DNA of 64,000 nucleotides. Source: Panaeolus papilionaceus (lineage: Eukaryota > Basidiomycota > Agaricomycetes > Agaricales). Below are positions 11,434-23,388 of this stretch, piece after piece. Both the position numbers and the translations under genes were made by a program. The notes under the pieces were generated by a model, which made no database searches, was not told the DNA's origin, and was given only the letters and a program-made list of their open reading frames with translations. Within the stretch, counting starts at the first letter, position 1; the number at the start of each line of letters is the position of its first letter. The stretch covers positions 1,736,001-1,800,000 of the forward strand of contig JADNRZ010000004.1 of assembly GCA_015501605.1 (NCBI GenBank). The letters are read 5' to 3'.

Positions 11434-13912
11434 TTAGATGTAGCAAGAGTACTTGGGGAGGCTAGCAGTCCAGCCGACTGAGGATGACTATGAGCAACAG
11501 TCGTTATACGAACTATTAGAAGACAAGACTTACCACAGTGCCAGCAGTCCAAGACGTGGTCTGGGTCATACTTGTTCTTGATAGCAAGGAGCTTATTGTA
11601 GTTGGCACCCCAGAAGGATTCTATACCGCATAATCAGCCACAAGTATCAAAAGGTTAGATGCAAGCAAACAAAACTCACGTTGGAAGTTCGGCTCATGGA
11701 TATCGGCCTCGTTCTGTATGGTAAAATAGAAAAGATCACATTGAGAATCCAGAACGACAGCTTCAAAAAGACGGATGACATACATGGTAAGCACCACCAT
11801 TGGGGGTAAGATTTCTGAGAGGCGTGATAGCGGCAGTGTTCTGGGCATAGGCGGCATTACGGTCGGCGAGCGTATCATTGAAGAACCAGGAGTTCACGCC
11901 GATAACCTGGTAGAGGGACGTCCTCCAGAGAGGGTTGACACTAGTATCCTTGCCATCAGTGCCGTTGAACCCGTAGGGGGTAGTGAAGTGAAGCTGGGAG
12001 AAGGATGTCTGGTTGAAAGCAAAGATCATAGCGTCAAGGAGGGACTGGCGATCGGCCTCAGTGTTGTGCAGAGATTGTGGAATGAGGCGGGAGGAGAGGA
12101 CGTTGGGAACACCGACGGCCTGAATGCGAGTTAGACAGTGTATGCAACAAGGGATATAGAGCTTACATCTTGAGTTCCTGAGGTTCCTTGGACGTAGCTA
12201 TTGAACCAATCGAGGAACGAGGTGATTTCAGTGATGGTAGCGACACCTCCAAGGCTAGTGGCGACGTCGACCAGTGCCTTCATGGAGTTTTGTGCGTCGG
12301 CCATGTTCAGCTTGGGAGTGGTCAGGATGAGGTTGCCAATGGTGGGCTAGATTAAGGGGTCAGGAGAGTTGTGGTGGGAAGCGCAGAGGACTTACAGTAA
12401 TATATCCCCCCCATCCTTGAAGAGAGAAGGTCGTAGCATTTTGAAGGAAGACGCTCATGACGGTCCTAATGTTAGCAGATGATGCGGGCCAGTTGATGTT
12501 GGCACTGTAGACAGCATTCAGTGCATGGTGAATCATCCGTAATCATGGGACTCACACTCGGTATGATTCAGCAGGGGTGGCCATTGAAGTAGCCTCCATG
12601 ATAATAGCAAAAGTTCCTCCACCTCCACCACGGAGAGCAAAGAAGAGGTCGCTGTTCTGGCAGGCGTTAACTGTGCGAGGGACACCATCGGTAGTGATAA
12701 CCTTGTACTGAAGCTGAAAAAGAACAAAAATTATGAGAATGAACGATGACGGGAAGACGAGATTACTTACAATCCGGTCGGCGCCCATTCCATGAGCGTT
12801 GCTGAGAGATGAGTGTCCTCCGCCTTGAACCCAGCCACCAGCCATCCCAACAGATTGATCAGAACCACCGACGATGGTAACATTGTTGTCATGAGCAAAC
12901 TGATAGACCTCTGCGAATTGTTGACCAGCCTATCCGACAACAAATGAGACCCAATAAAACTTAGAGTAAAAAAAGCAACTTACTCCAACAGTAACCGCTA
13001 CTTGTGGAGCGGTTGCAGGTGGGCAGCCTTCGGCGACGAAAGCAGGGTTGAGTGTCATCTATAAACAGGGAACTAGATGTCAGAAAAAGGCAAAACCATA
13101 CATTCCTTGAAGACGTACGCCTTTGAGATGATGCATCTAGATGTTTTAATTAGTACCTGGAAATAGCCTTGAAAGAAGCTTCACAAATGGACTTACCCAA
13201 AGCGCCAAAGAACCAGGTGCCGAGCTTCTGCCCTGGAAGTCGTGCTGAAAAATAATTTATTTTTAGTACTGAAAATAAGATATCCATAGAAATAAAGCCT
13301 CACTCCTGTGTTCTTAATTGTAAGCGGAACACCGTGAGCCTTGACAAACTTCAATGCGGCGATCACGTCGTTCTGGTTCTGAACATCGATCTAGAGGTAG
13401 TTTGAAGTCAGAGACTGGAAGGATATGTAGGCCCGAAAAAAAGTCATACATAGTTGTCTGCAATGCTACCCATTTTGCAATCCGCTGGAGGAGCGAAAGC
13501 GGCTGGGTTGGTAGGATTTGTGTAATCAAGCTCGCAAGATGCACCGGTGGACATGCACATTTCGAAGTTTGTCGCTGCGTAGCCTCCAAATGCATTACTA
13601 CGGTTTACTGTTGAATCCAAATGTGAGTGAGAGTAAGACGGATATGAAAGTGAAACGCGTACGATGGCTGTTGAAGAAGTTTTCTTGAACAAAGGTACAA
13701 GCAGCCTGGTCAACATTATGTGGCTGTCCTTGGAAGGAGGAGAAACAGGGCAGAGCGAATGGCCTCCCAGGGAACAATCGGCCGCTAACAGTATTGTTAA
13801 GTTTGTTCCAGTCCTGGGCAGTAGGTGGTGTAGGTGGTGGTGTAGGATTAGCACCGACGGCGATAGAGAAAGAGCCAGCAATAGCAAGACCAACAGATAT
13901 ATGAGAAATCAT
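11434..13912 (-). CDS. Secreted FAD-binding (PCMH/BBE) oxidase, paralogue 2
   Basis: Closest paralogue of the neighbouring gene at 6721-9189, in the same orientation and with the same intron layout, so a local tandem duplication. It starts at 13912 with a signal peptide (MISHISVGLAIAGSFSIAVG) followed by a proline-rich linker, and ends WTASLPKYSCYI then TAA at 11436-11434. [15 protein letters not shown] supplies the flavin-linking His, the 18-nt MHHLKG microexon is at 13136-13119, and the QGGGHSSLSNAHGMGADR loop and the C-terminal BBE segment are intact. I saw no frameshift or in-frame stop in the coding parts. An alternative in-frame Met upstream (near 13984) would place extra residues before the signal peptide and is less likely. 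Confidence 0.88.
13119..13136 (-). other. 18-nt microexon of FAD oxidase 2
   Basis: The reverse strand shows TAG, then ATGCATCATCTCAAAGGC, then GTACGT. It encodes MHHLKG and matches in size and position the microexons of the two paralogues. Confidence 0.8.
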
Positions 13913-16566
13913 TGGAAAGAAAACAGAAGCGGTGATGATATTACACCGGCATCGCAGTCCAGTACTTATACTGCCAGGACGCATAGGTGCGAATCATTCG
14001 TTCTCCGGGTGTAGCGCAAATAGCAACAAATTACGCGTCAAGTTTACGATGAGTAAACGACCTGCGAATATCTGAGATTCAACATATCCTTGCGATTTGT
14101 CTAGAATGCAGTGTTCTGCACGATAGCTCTTGCAATACTATGACGCGGAGGATACCCAAAATCGCTATCCCGATTATCCATTTTTAGAAAACACACTCGG
14201 GGTCCGACACCCTCTTTCAGCGGATGTAAAAATAGACACTGCAATTATCGTATTCAGCATAACAACGAATTTGAGAATGGAGCAAGATGAGAGTATGAAA
14301 CGTACAAATGCAGGACTAATTTTGAATGGCCTCGGTAAACGCTATACATATTAGACGAGTCATTGATGGTCACTGAGAAAGGCCGCCCATCCGTGTGAGC
14401 AGGCCTCATACTGCGTTGTCGTGTTGAAGCACTGAGGTAGAACTCAGGTAGAAGGATGTCAAGCGTACGACCAGCCAAGTATCAAACAGGTATTTCAAAA
14501 GCTCTTTACGGCAAAGTAGTCAAATAAGTTGGACCTCTTTCTGAGTATCTTTGGCGCCCCATTAGACATTGACTAGACAAGAGTACTAACGAGCCCGCCG
14601 AGTTCATAGCTCGCAATCTTGCGACCTCACTGGTGTGTATTGAATCGGATGTTCCTGTGGTGCGTGTAGCCCAGATGTCTATTAAAAGCTCAAATGACGT
14701 TATTAATGGAGATCATGCAGCGTGTGAGGCCAGATTATAGACTCGGAGGTTGACAGACTAGTCCCAGCAAGTGGCAAACCGGTGAGATGGTTGGGAGATG
14801 GTGGGACTTGTGTTCAAATGTAACGATGTGTTGTTGACGAGAAGCGTTACGTTTTGTGACACGCTCGCTCGAAATGGCAATAACTGGTATACCCATCACA
14901 CAGCATGTGTCATCATTAGACTGTTACTAGATAACTATCTACCCCCTATAAATTATTTGAATAGATTTATAAAATTCTGCTGCGATAATAAGCCTCCAAC
15001 CCACCAAGTTTCCCGTTGAATCTCGAATTGAACGCGTACCATGCCGGTACCTTCGGCAACATTGCCTAGGCAGTGTATTACATTGGAGAATCTTTCTTGC
15101 CGAGTGACGATGCCTTTCAAATTGCGATTATTTTCGCTTGATTTTCGCCTAATTTGAAACTGTTGGCAGCAGTAGATTTCATGATGACCTAGCGCGAAGC
15201 CATTCACTACGGTTTAATTGATCTTCAGATGATGTCCTCGCTAACCCTCTATATGCGTCTAGGGGCTTCATTTAGGTATGAGTTACCAGTGCATGTGTGG
15301 TTAAACGTACATTATCATACATTCAGTGCGCTGCTCGAGAGAGAGGACATAATGTGAATCAGAGCGTACTCCAAAAGAAATGTCCTTAGAGATCAATGGA
15401 ATTTGTCTCAGCGTCAAATCTATTCGGATACTGAGCGTGTATGACGGCCTTGTTATTTTTAACACGTTTCGGGCCCGGGTAACAGGCACAAAGCCGCTAA
15501 GAACGTCGTCTGTTTTGAGATTGTTACTAAGCTTTACTGCATCTAAAGATCCAGGAGTCTTACTTATCGCGCACGCGCTCACTGGCGCGCCCCGCCCGCG
15601 AGGAAGTTGAACGCAATTCAAAGCAATCGTCGTATAATGCTGTACAAGCACCTGTGATTCTGGCCTCTGACCGTAACGACATGACCAAAAATCGTGAATA
15701 CTTAACACCGTGGACCCCGTCCCGACGTAAACTAGCGCTATATTTGACGTATCAAGACACATACACTGACACCGTCAGCTAATCTCTGCACAAAACAGGC
15801 GGAAGAAAATTTTGGCCACCGTGTCTAGTAAATTTCCTGTTAGTCAGTCGCTTACAATTCACCTCGTGAGCCCACTGGTGCACTGTTTCAGGCTACTCCC
15901 TACAGATACATTCGATGCGATAAGCGCTGCCAGTAGCGCCATCTTTTGTTTGAGCGGCCAATTGGATGCGAAAAAACTCGTGAAAAGTTACTGCGGTATG
16001 TCTTTGGATAAATTAGAATGGACGCGGACTTACCGGAGGCCTTATATGATGAGGACACTCTCATCCACGATCTCTATCAGCACCAGCAGCAATTCATTCC
16101 AAAGCCAAAGGATGACTGGGCTGGTAAACGGCATAATGAATATCGTCCGCACGCAAAAAACCAGTCTTGAGCAAATGGCTTGGAGGTAGATGTTTGGCAT
16201 CATTTTTTCATTCCGCGTCCTATCACGCAATACCCTCAATTCATTGTCGTGGTCTGACTACGGGGGACTAACCCCGCGAAAACGGTCAGATCATGAAGTT
16301 TTCTCCCTCCCGTCCGCGATTAGAAGCGAACCATTTAGCGAGATGGTCTTCGTCGTCTCTTCATGATCATATGCAGAATGCCTTTTGTTATAGCAAACCC
16401 GAGTATGTACCAAGCATCAAATGTCGATTAGCGAGCCCTACAAGGGTCACATCATCAAATCTACGCGACAAGACTGGTATTCTGGGCATAAACATCTACC
16501 CCACAATCGACGCCGAGTGGGAGGGGTCCGAATGGAGCGTTTCACTCTGTTCTATGCGGCGGTACC
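13913..16566. other. Gene-poor spacer with promoter of FAD oxidase 2
   Basis: Holds the TATA box at 13963-13970, a promoter block at 14155-14179 and AAAAATAGAC near 14227, all shared with paralogue 1. The rest to 16566 has open frames on both strands (for example 15301-15762 minus and 15812-16189 plus) without a recognisable domain. A 50-codon plus-strand frame at 16018-16170 starts MDADLPEALYDEDTL and looks protein-like in composition, but has no partner exon I can identify. Confidence 0.5.
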
Positions 16567-19275
16567 TCAGTTCGGAAATGAACCCAACGTAAAGAGAGTC
16601 TGCTTCTGCTTTCCTTTCTTCTTCTTCCCAGCACCCGCAGCCGGCTCCGAATCGACGCCTTCTTCATTAGATTGACCAGCCGGCTGATTTGGATCGCCAG
16701 AAGCACCCCAGGCAGACGCAGAGGGAGCGTTCGAGGATCCCAGAATGTTTTTCAACGACACATTACCACTAACTTGTGGCTTACTGCGTGCTGTTGTCGA
16801 AGAGGGCAGATCTGGGAATAGAGACTTCGAAAGTTGTGGCGCTGGTTGTTTCGGTGGACGATTGTTTTGCACGGATGTTGGCTGGATCGCAGGACGGAAT
16901 CCAGGCTGTGCGCCACCACTGCTGGACCAAGCCGTCTTTGGCTGGCCATGTCGGTATGGCGCAGTGCTAGTGCTTGACTGGGCTACGGTAGCATTAAGAG
17001 AAGGGAATTGCTGAGCGGGGGTTTTTTTAACCTGAGGCCTGGATTGCACAAGTGCTGGCTGTGGTCCACGGGATGATGAACCTGCAACAAGAGCCACGCG
17101 GTTCCAGACTTGTTGAGACCCAGATGAGCGCGCCGCGGTCGCATGTTTCGCATTCAGAACCCGACCTGATGCGATGCCGGAATACTCAGAACCAATAGCG
17201 TTCGGAGTCAGCTCCGGGAACTGGCGGCGTTGCTAAAAATAAGCAAGGGACATGTAAATGATCCAGTCGTCATGCACCACATGGTGATAATGAAATTACA
17301 TACCTCGATTGTAAAGCCTTTCCACGAGGATAACAAGTCCTGCTTCTTGTCTTCCTCGTCCAAGAGGTCCACAAAAGCATTGACGATGCTAGCTGTATGC
17401 TCTAAATTCCTGTCCATTACATTCCAAACCGTGGAGATAAAATCTTTGGCTGTGCATTCGGAGAACCTGTAGCTACGGGTCGCAGATTTGACAGCTGGTA
17501 CCGCAGTGGTCGGGTTGGGTGCCAGTGTTTGCAAGCGAGACAAAAATTCGGCATGCTTACTGCAAACGACTCAAGTTAGACCAGAGTGATACTGAGAAGT
17601 AAGGGAGAAAAACTTGCGCTGCGACCGCGGGGTCCACATCTGTAGGTCCTGGGGGCGTCGTTGGACGGCTAGCTCCTCGACTCGGGTGATTACTCGAGGA
17701 CCCTGCCGCCCCACTCCCTTCGGTGGTGAGTGCGCCGCTAAATGCCTCCCTCCTTCTCGCCCCTGCGTTCTGGGCCCCTCTGGAGGACTCTGCCTGTGGT
17801 TGTGGCTGTCGGGGAGGAGGATCGCGATCTCTTTCTCTATCTCTGCGTCCGTGACGACTTCCATATCCAACCTCTTCAAAGGCAAAATCTGCTTGAATTC
17901 GGCTAACATTCTTTTTATCGCGGGCGCTCATGTCACCACCATGTTCCTCTACAATATGAGCCTTGAGATCCAATGCGGTGTTGAATACCACGAATTTTCG
18001 TGCCAGACATTCGGTCTGAGTGCAAGGGAAGTGATCTGTGTTGAAGTGTTTTTCCTGCGAAGAAGGTCAACAAGTTTTCTCATATTTTTCGTGTATAAAG
18101 ACAACAAACCATGGCCACATAGTCTTGGAAACTTCCCGAAATAGTCGTTAGTTTTGATATCGCGCAGATGAGATAAATGCGCCTACTATTGGTGTCGTAT
18201 ATCATTCCGCTTACAGATAAAGCATTCTTCGTGTCTCTCTCGCATGTGGGCGTACATCTCATCATCCCCAAAGAAGCACTCGCGGCAAAATCTGCACAGA
18301 GGATGCACACCTCCCTCGATCTGGTCCTTAGGAGGTGGTTTACCTCGGGGTGCCATATGCGGAAGGTGCACGGCCAACGCAGCGCCTGAATACAGCGCAT
18401 GCTCATGGGTGAACACTTTCTTGTGTCGAATGCAAAGATCACTAAATCCGCAGGGGTTCATTTGGATTATATTTATTCATCATGACGAACGAGACATACC
18501 ACAACATCTTTCCGTGAGTAGCACGAACATGAAGCTTGAGATCCCCCCAACCATTCCCAATGTAATCGCACTCTGGATCGGGACAGTTGAACCGCAAGAG
18601 AAGCAGTGTGTCCTCCATCATCTCCTGCGTTTCAAAGTAGACGCACAATTTGGTATCTTTATGAGGCAAAGTCTGAAGATCAAAGCTCGAGAAAGGAGCC
18701 TCTGGAGCCTCTGTGAACACAACCGCAGATTGAGGTTCCTATAAGCCAGAAAACACAAGTTCGTGATTCACAACGTCAGCAACTCGCAGCACTATGTGCA
18801 AGGATAAAAAATCTGTAACACACACCTTACAAAACGTACAATCCGTCTTCTTATACAAAGCTCTAAGACGAATCGCACAAACATGGCACGTCCTATGATT
18901 ACACTCCGAAACCGCATAGAATCTGACAGGCTCAGCACAGATCCAACAAACATCAGAATCACCAGCCTCAGAGAGTGCAACCGCTTTCATCTGTTCCACA
19001 ATTTTTTCTGGCTGTTCGTCCGAAGGCGATTGTTCCGCATCGGTGGTCTCAGCTTGGTCTTGAGTTGCGTTTTGACCTTGGTCCTTCCTGCCTCGATTGT
19101 TATTGTTATTATTTGCTCCCCGCCCTCGTCCACCTCTGTTGGATCCTCGGTTACTGGGGTTTGAGTTTCCAGTGTTACCCCCACCTCGAGGCCTATTTCC
19201 GCCGCCCCTCCTACCGCCACCCCTTGGAGCATTAGCATCATTGGCAACGGCTGCATTAGCGACTTGAGTAGACAT
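16567..19275 (-). CDS. HEL2: RING/C2H2 E3 ubiquitin ligase, Hel2/ZNF598 family
   Basis: Multi-exon gene. Hel2/ZNF598 senses collided ribosomes and ubiquitinates 40S proteins to start ribosome-associated quality control. Start ATG 19275 (MSTQVANAAV) is followed by a Gly/Arg/Asn-rich tract (RGGG repeats), then a RING with CWICAEP, CNHRTCHVCAIRLR and CTFC. Next come the C2H2 series: CPDPECDYIG..LKLHVRATHGKMLC, DLCIRHKKVFTHEHALY, HPLCRFCRECFFGDDEMYAHMRERHEECFIC, and a finger with LKAHIVEEHGGDMS. A low-complexity middle leads to a helical segment (AKDFISTVWNVMDRN) and the family's Lys-rich end KKKKGKQKQTLFTLG, stop at 16569-16567. An upstream in-frame Met near 19353 is possible but weaker. A Ubp3/USP10-type deubiquitinase lies immediately upstream on the same strand. 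Confidence 0.92.
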
Positions 19276-20001
19276 GTTTCCAGCTGAGATGGGTATCGGT
19301 TGGAGTGGATATGTTGTGTATCGCGGAGGAAGATTTATGTTTGATGACAGCAATTATCGCGCTCTTGTCCATTTTCTCATCTGACATCTCGTCATCGGAA
19401 TCGAGTCAGCTGATCTCGGTCCCGTCTGGATGGTGCTTCGAGTTTCGAGTGAGTCGAATACACTACATACCTCACAGCACGACGTGGAAGCGACAAACCT
19501 TGGGAACCGAAAGGTATTTTATTCGATACATATCATATAGGATAGCAATGGAAAAAACATGTACATGGATTGATGAATGAGAGGAGCCCAAAAAACACAA
19601 CAACACATGGTCGTCAGAGCATCTCAAATATCTTCTCAACCGAAGAGGGAAAAAATCAGAACAGTAGGAATCGCTACACTAAAACATGGGGAAATATCGT
19701 AACATAGGGGAACCATCGCCTTCCTGAACATCATCACAGCTACGTCTCATTCTACGGCCCGCAGACCCTCAAACCAACCAACAATCAAAAAAAGAAGTTC
19801 CAAACGACCACATCGCATGAGGATAAAAAGGGAGAGGCGAGTGATGAAACAGGGGATAGGAGGGAAAAAAAGATGCGAGTTGCAAGGAGGTAAAAAAGAA
19901 AAAGGAAGAAAAGGAGAGCGAGAAAGGATAAAGGAAAACGGGGAACAGTAGGAACAAACAAAAAGGGAAACCAAAACTCAAATCAAATGCGTGACGCCAA
20001 T
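19276..20001. other. Intergenic region between HEL2 and UBP3 homologues
   Basis: About 0.73 kb that must hold the promoter of the Hel2 homologue and the 3' UTR of the deubiquitinase. A purine-rich plus strand (long GGAAAAGG-type runs, about 19840-19970) gives spurious pyrimidine-rich frames on the minus strand. No gene is seen. Confidence 0.55.
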
Positions 20002-23000
20002 TCATATCCGCCTGTAGAACAACAGATATGCGCAGCGTGATTCGTCCTTCTCGTTGATGTCAAAGACATCGTCGGGGCGAACATCAGACACCAACTCATC
20101 GTCGATACGAATCCAGCCTTCTTTGGGTTTGGCGTTGGCTGTTGTGCTGGGGTATCTGTTGGGATGAAGAACATCCAACGTATAGTGTCCTCCTGACGCC
20201 GATTGACCGTGATGGTACAGAACTGTTGCGACAAAAGATGAATAAAATTATTACAACAATGGATCAACATCCACACATACCTCCAAAGAGTTTGTACTTG
20301 GGATGAGAAGACTTTTTAATAGCAGGGATCATGACATCTAGGAGAAAAATCAATCAAATCAGAAATTGGCCAACATAATAAAAAAAACTTGACGGAAATC
20401 TCACCAGGTCCGATCTCCAATTCAGATGTAAATCTAACCTGTTTTCCAACCTTCACAACTCCTCCAACAGTGGTATCATAACAGAACCTCTTCATGTGTA
20501 AAACCAAGATAGGTGGCAGGGCTTCAATGAGCACCTGCTGCTGCGCCTCAATAGTGACGCCAGTGCGTCCACTGGGCGTAATCTGCACACTCTGTGGGTG
20601 CGAGATATAAGCGAGTGCATCTTGCACTGTATGGATTTGATCCCTCTAGCGAACACGAAAAATGTGAGCACGCGAAGGGAAAGAAAATCTCAAGGTGAAC
20701 AAACCTGAATATCTAATCTCAGGGAACGCCAATCTTCAACAGTAGCAGAATCTTTTTGACCAGGTGCACGAAGTGTAGACCTGAACTTCCCACCAAAGAT
20801 TCTCGTAATTGGAGATTCTGTGCCTTTGGTCTATGCACAAAAGAAAAACAAAACCTACGTCAGCCCAGAGCTCCAAAGGGTCCAGATGCATAACTGCACG
20901 TCAAACTAATTCAAGAAATCACTCACGGTGCGGGTGACAACCATGCGGTTCCTCCTGCCAACTTCCAACCAACCATCATCTTCAGGTGGCGCTTCCTCCT
21001 CTTTTTCTTCAACGACTGGTGCACCTGTCTTGGTTGGACGAGGTGGCGGGTTAACAGATCGCAGGATAGAGAGTAACTCTTCCTCTAATGAATCAAGATA
21101 GAATCCTAAGAATTCTTCAGCGTCCTCCTGGTGACCGCCCTATAGATAAATAATAATAAAAAGAAAAAGTAATCAACACCTTGCCACCTCACGAACGGAC
21201 AAAAGAAACGTACCCTCATGTGCTCAAACCTCTTGCTCGCCTTCATAGCGTCGTAGAAATAACCAGGCAAGAACGAATCGCTATCCCAATCGTCCTCCTC
21301 AACTTCCTGAATCTCCTTCTCTTTGCCCTTGCCACGTCCGCTCCCGGAGCCACCAGATCCATTAACCCCATTCACAACTCTCCCACTCGTGCCAACAATC
21401 TCCAACTTGCCCTTATCTTTCCCTTTACCCTTCCTCTTCTCCTCTAAAAACTCTCTCAAAAACTCGATTGTAGCATCCACAAGCGGCGTAGCACCAGCCC
21501 CATTCTTCGCATCCTTGTTGGCATCTTTGTCCTTGCTATTGCCAACAACGGGCCCCACAAGGAGATCACCAAGCTCATTAAAGAGCTTGTTGAAAGGCGG
21601 ACAGTACAACAAGATCTGCAACACCGAATTGGCAAAGCACATGTTCCCGCTGTTCACCAATCCACGGGAACGAATCTTGAGAGGGGCACCGCTTGTGGCA
21701 CCCGACGCGGCAGCTGCAAAGCCTGTCGCACCAGCACCGGTGGTTGGACCGTTGGTGAGGAGAGTGATGAGATCAGATTTTTTGGATGGTGGGACGGGGA
21801 CGGGGGCAGAAGCTACAGGAGGGGGAGGGGTAGCTGGGATAGAGAATCCTATGACGGATGAGGTCGGAAGAGCATTGCGAGAGGGACCTGTTGGTGAAGG
21901 AGATGACGCAGGGCGGAGCAGTGAGGCCCATGATTTTTTGACTGGAGGTTGAGAAGGCGTAACGGGGGTTGGAGGCACAACAGTGGACTGAACCTCAACT
22001 GAAGCCATTTCAGAGGTGGGTGCTGCTTCAGTAGTTTCAGTGGGAGCAACGGGTGCTGCCTCTGTTGTAGTTGTATCAACAGCTACATGGGTAGCCGCCT
22101 CAGGCTCAGCAATGGCTGGAACCTGAGCTTGTGCGTCAGCCTCTTTGGTCAAAGACGCAACATCCTTGCCATCCTTGTTAGTCGCAGAAAGAGATGTATT
22201 GGAAGAAGCCGGTGAACCTGGAACAGTGGGAGTATGTCCATCTTCTGAGGAAGAAGGAGCGGTAGAGTTGGTTTGAGATGACCACGCGACCTCAGAGACC
22301 TCCTCGGCAGCTTGAGAAGCAGGTTCTGCCTGAGAAGGTTGGGCCGGAGCCAACGGCTTCGTTGAAACTGACGGTGATGAAGGCACTGATACAGGCGGGG
22401 TTTTGATATCGAGAGCCTGTTGGATAATGTTTGGCGGGGGTCTCGCGCGTGGTGAGATGATAATTCCTGGAGCGAGTGATGGATTATGAGGACGACGAGA
22501 CCAGATGGCCCATTGGCCGGTTTTTGAAGCGTCAGGCTCTGAGTTGCTTGCCGAAGCAAGAGAGTCTGACGTGGAGATAGTTCCCATCTGTGAGTAAACG
22601 AAAGGCGAGAAAGGTGCTGCTTCAACTTCAGCAACATCTTCAGCAACTTCAGCTTCAACCTCAACTTCAGCTTCAACTTCAGTTTCAGTTTCAGTTACTT
22701 CATTTACGAGAGGCGTAGCCTCTGGTTCAAAGGTGGGTGGTGGAGGAGATGGGGCAGATTCAAACGCTGGTGTGGGTTCAATAACCGGTTGGGCAAGCGG
22801 AGCAGGCGATTGCTCGACTGCAATCTCATCGCTTTGAACAGGAGTTTTGACAGGTGATGGTGGTGTGGGGTAAGCGACGACTGCGGCAGGTTGGGGGCGA
22901 GGTGATTCATAGTAAGGCTGTGTAACTGCTGGTGGAGGTGGCATAGACAACTGCTTAGGAAGAGGAGATATAGGCTGCTGCTGCCAAGACGGGACGAAAA

Positions 23001-23388
23001 CAGGGGCATTTGGTGAAGGGTAGGAGTAAGAAGGCGAGTATGGCTGGTTGTATTTCGCGGCCTGTGGAGAGTAAGGGTTATGCTGAGGGTGAACGCTCAT
23101 GGATGGGTTTATGTGAGCAGGGTAAGGATGTTGGTAGTGCTGGTGACCATAGTTGTGGTGGTGGTGGTTTCCTCTTGACCCATAACCGCCACGCGAGTTC
23201 CCTCTGGAACCTTGCTGGTATGGGGGTCTGTGTGATGGCATGTGCGGTGCTGGTGGAGGTGCTGGGTAAGTGTAATAGGTAGGAGGACCAGGACTATGAC
23301 TTCCATAGACGTGGTGAGGTGGTGGTGAGGGCTGGTAGTACGATGACGGACCAGCCCCCGGATGAGGGTATGATGGGTGACTAGCCAT
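20002..23388 (-). CDS. UBP3: Ubiquitin-specific protease, Ubp3/USP10 type
   Basis: A cysteine protease of family C19. The start chosen is ATG 23388 (MASHPSYPHPGAGPSSYYQ), opening a roughly 550-residue Pro/Tyr/Ser/Glu-rich disordered tail with an acidic repeat (TETETEVEAEVEVEAEV) near 22610-22700. The catalytic core begins SRGLVNSGNMCFANSVLQ, with the nucleophilic Cys. Then come GGHQEDAEEFLGFYLDS (box just after an intron near 21140), ALPPILVLHMKRF, the catalytic His in SASGGHYTLDVLHPN, and RIDDELV. The protein ends AYLLFYRRI, TGA at 20004-20002. Ubp3/USP10 enzymes remove ubiquitin from ribosomal proteins and trafficking factors and act with Bre5/G3BP. An upstream in-frame Met exists at 23493, but that segment reads like 5' UTR with a possible intron. 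Confidence 0.9.

Noticed and set aside
15301..15762. 153-residue minus-strand frame upstream of FAD oxidase 2
   Set aside because: No signal peptide, domain or splice partner, and a competing plus-strand frame overlaps it.
22149..22676. 175-residue Leu/Arg-rich minus-strand frame
   Set aside because: It is an out-of-frame shadow of the Ubp3-type gene; the repeated CTTCAA-like codons encode the acidic EVEAEV stretch in the true frame.
22610..22700. Microsatellite made of CTTCAACTTCAG-type units
   Set aside because: It is imperfect and lies inside the coding frame of the deubiquitinase, where it encodes an acidic repeat, so it is part of the gene rather than a separate repeat element.
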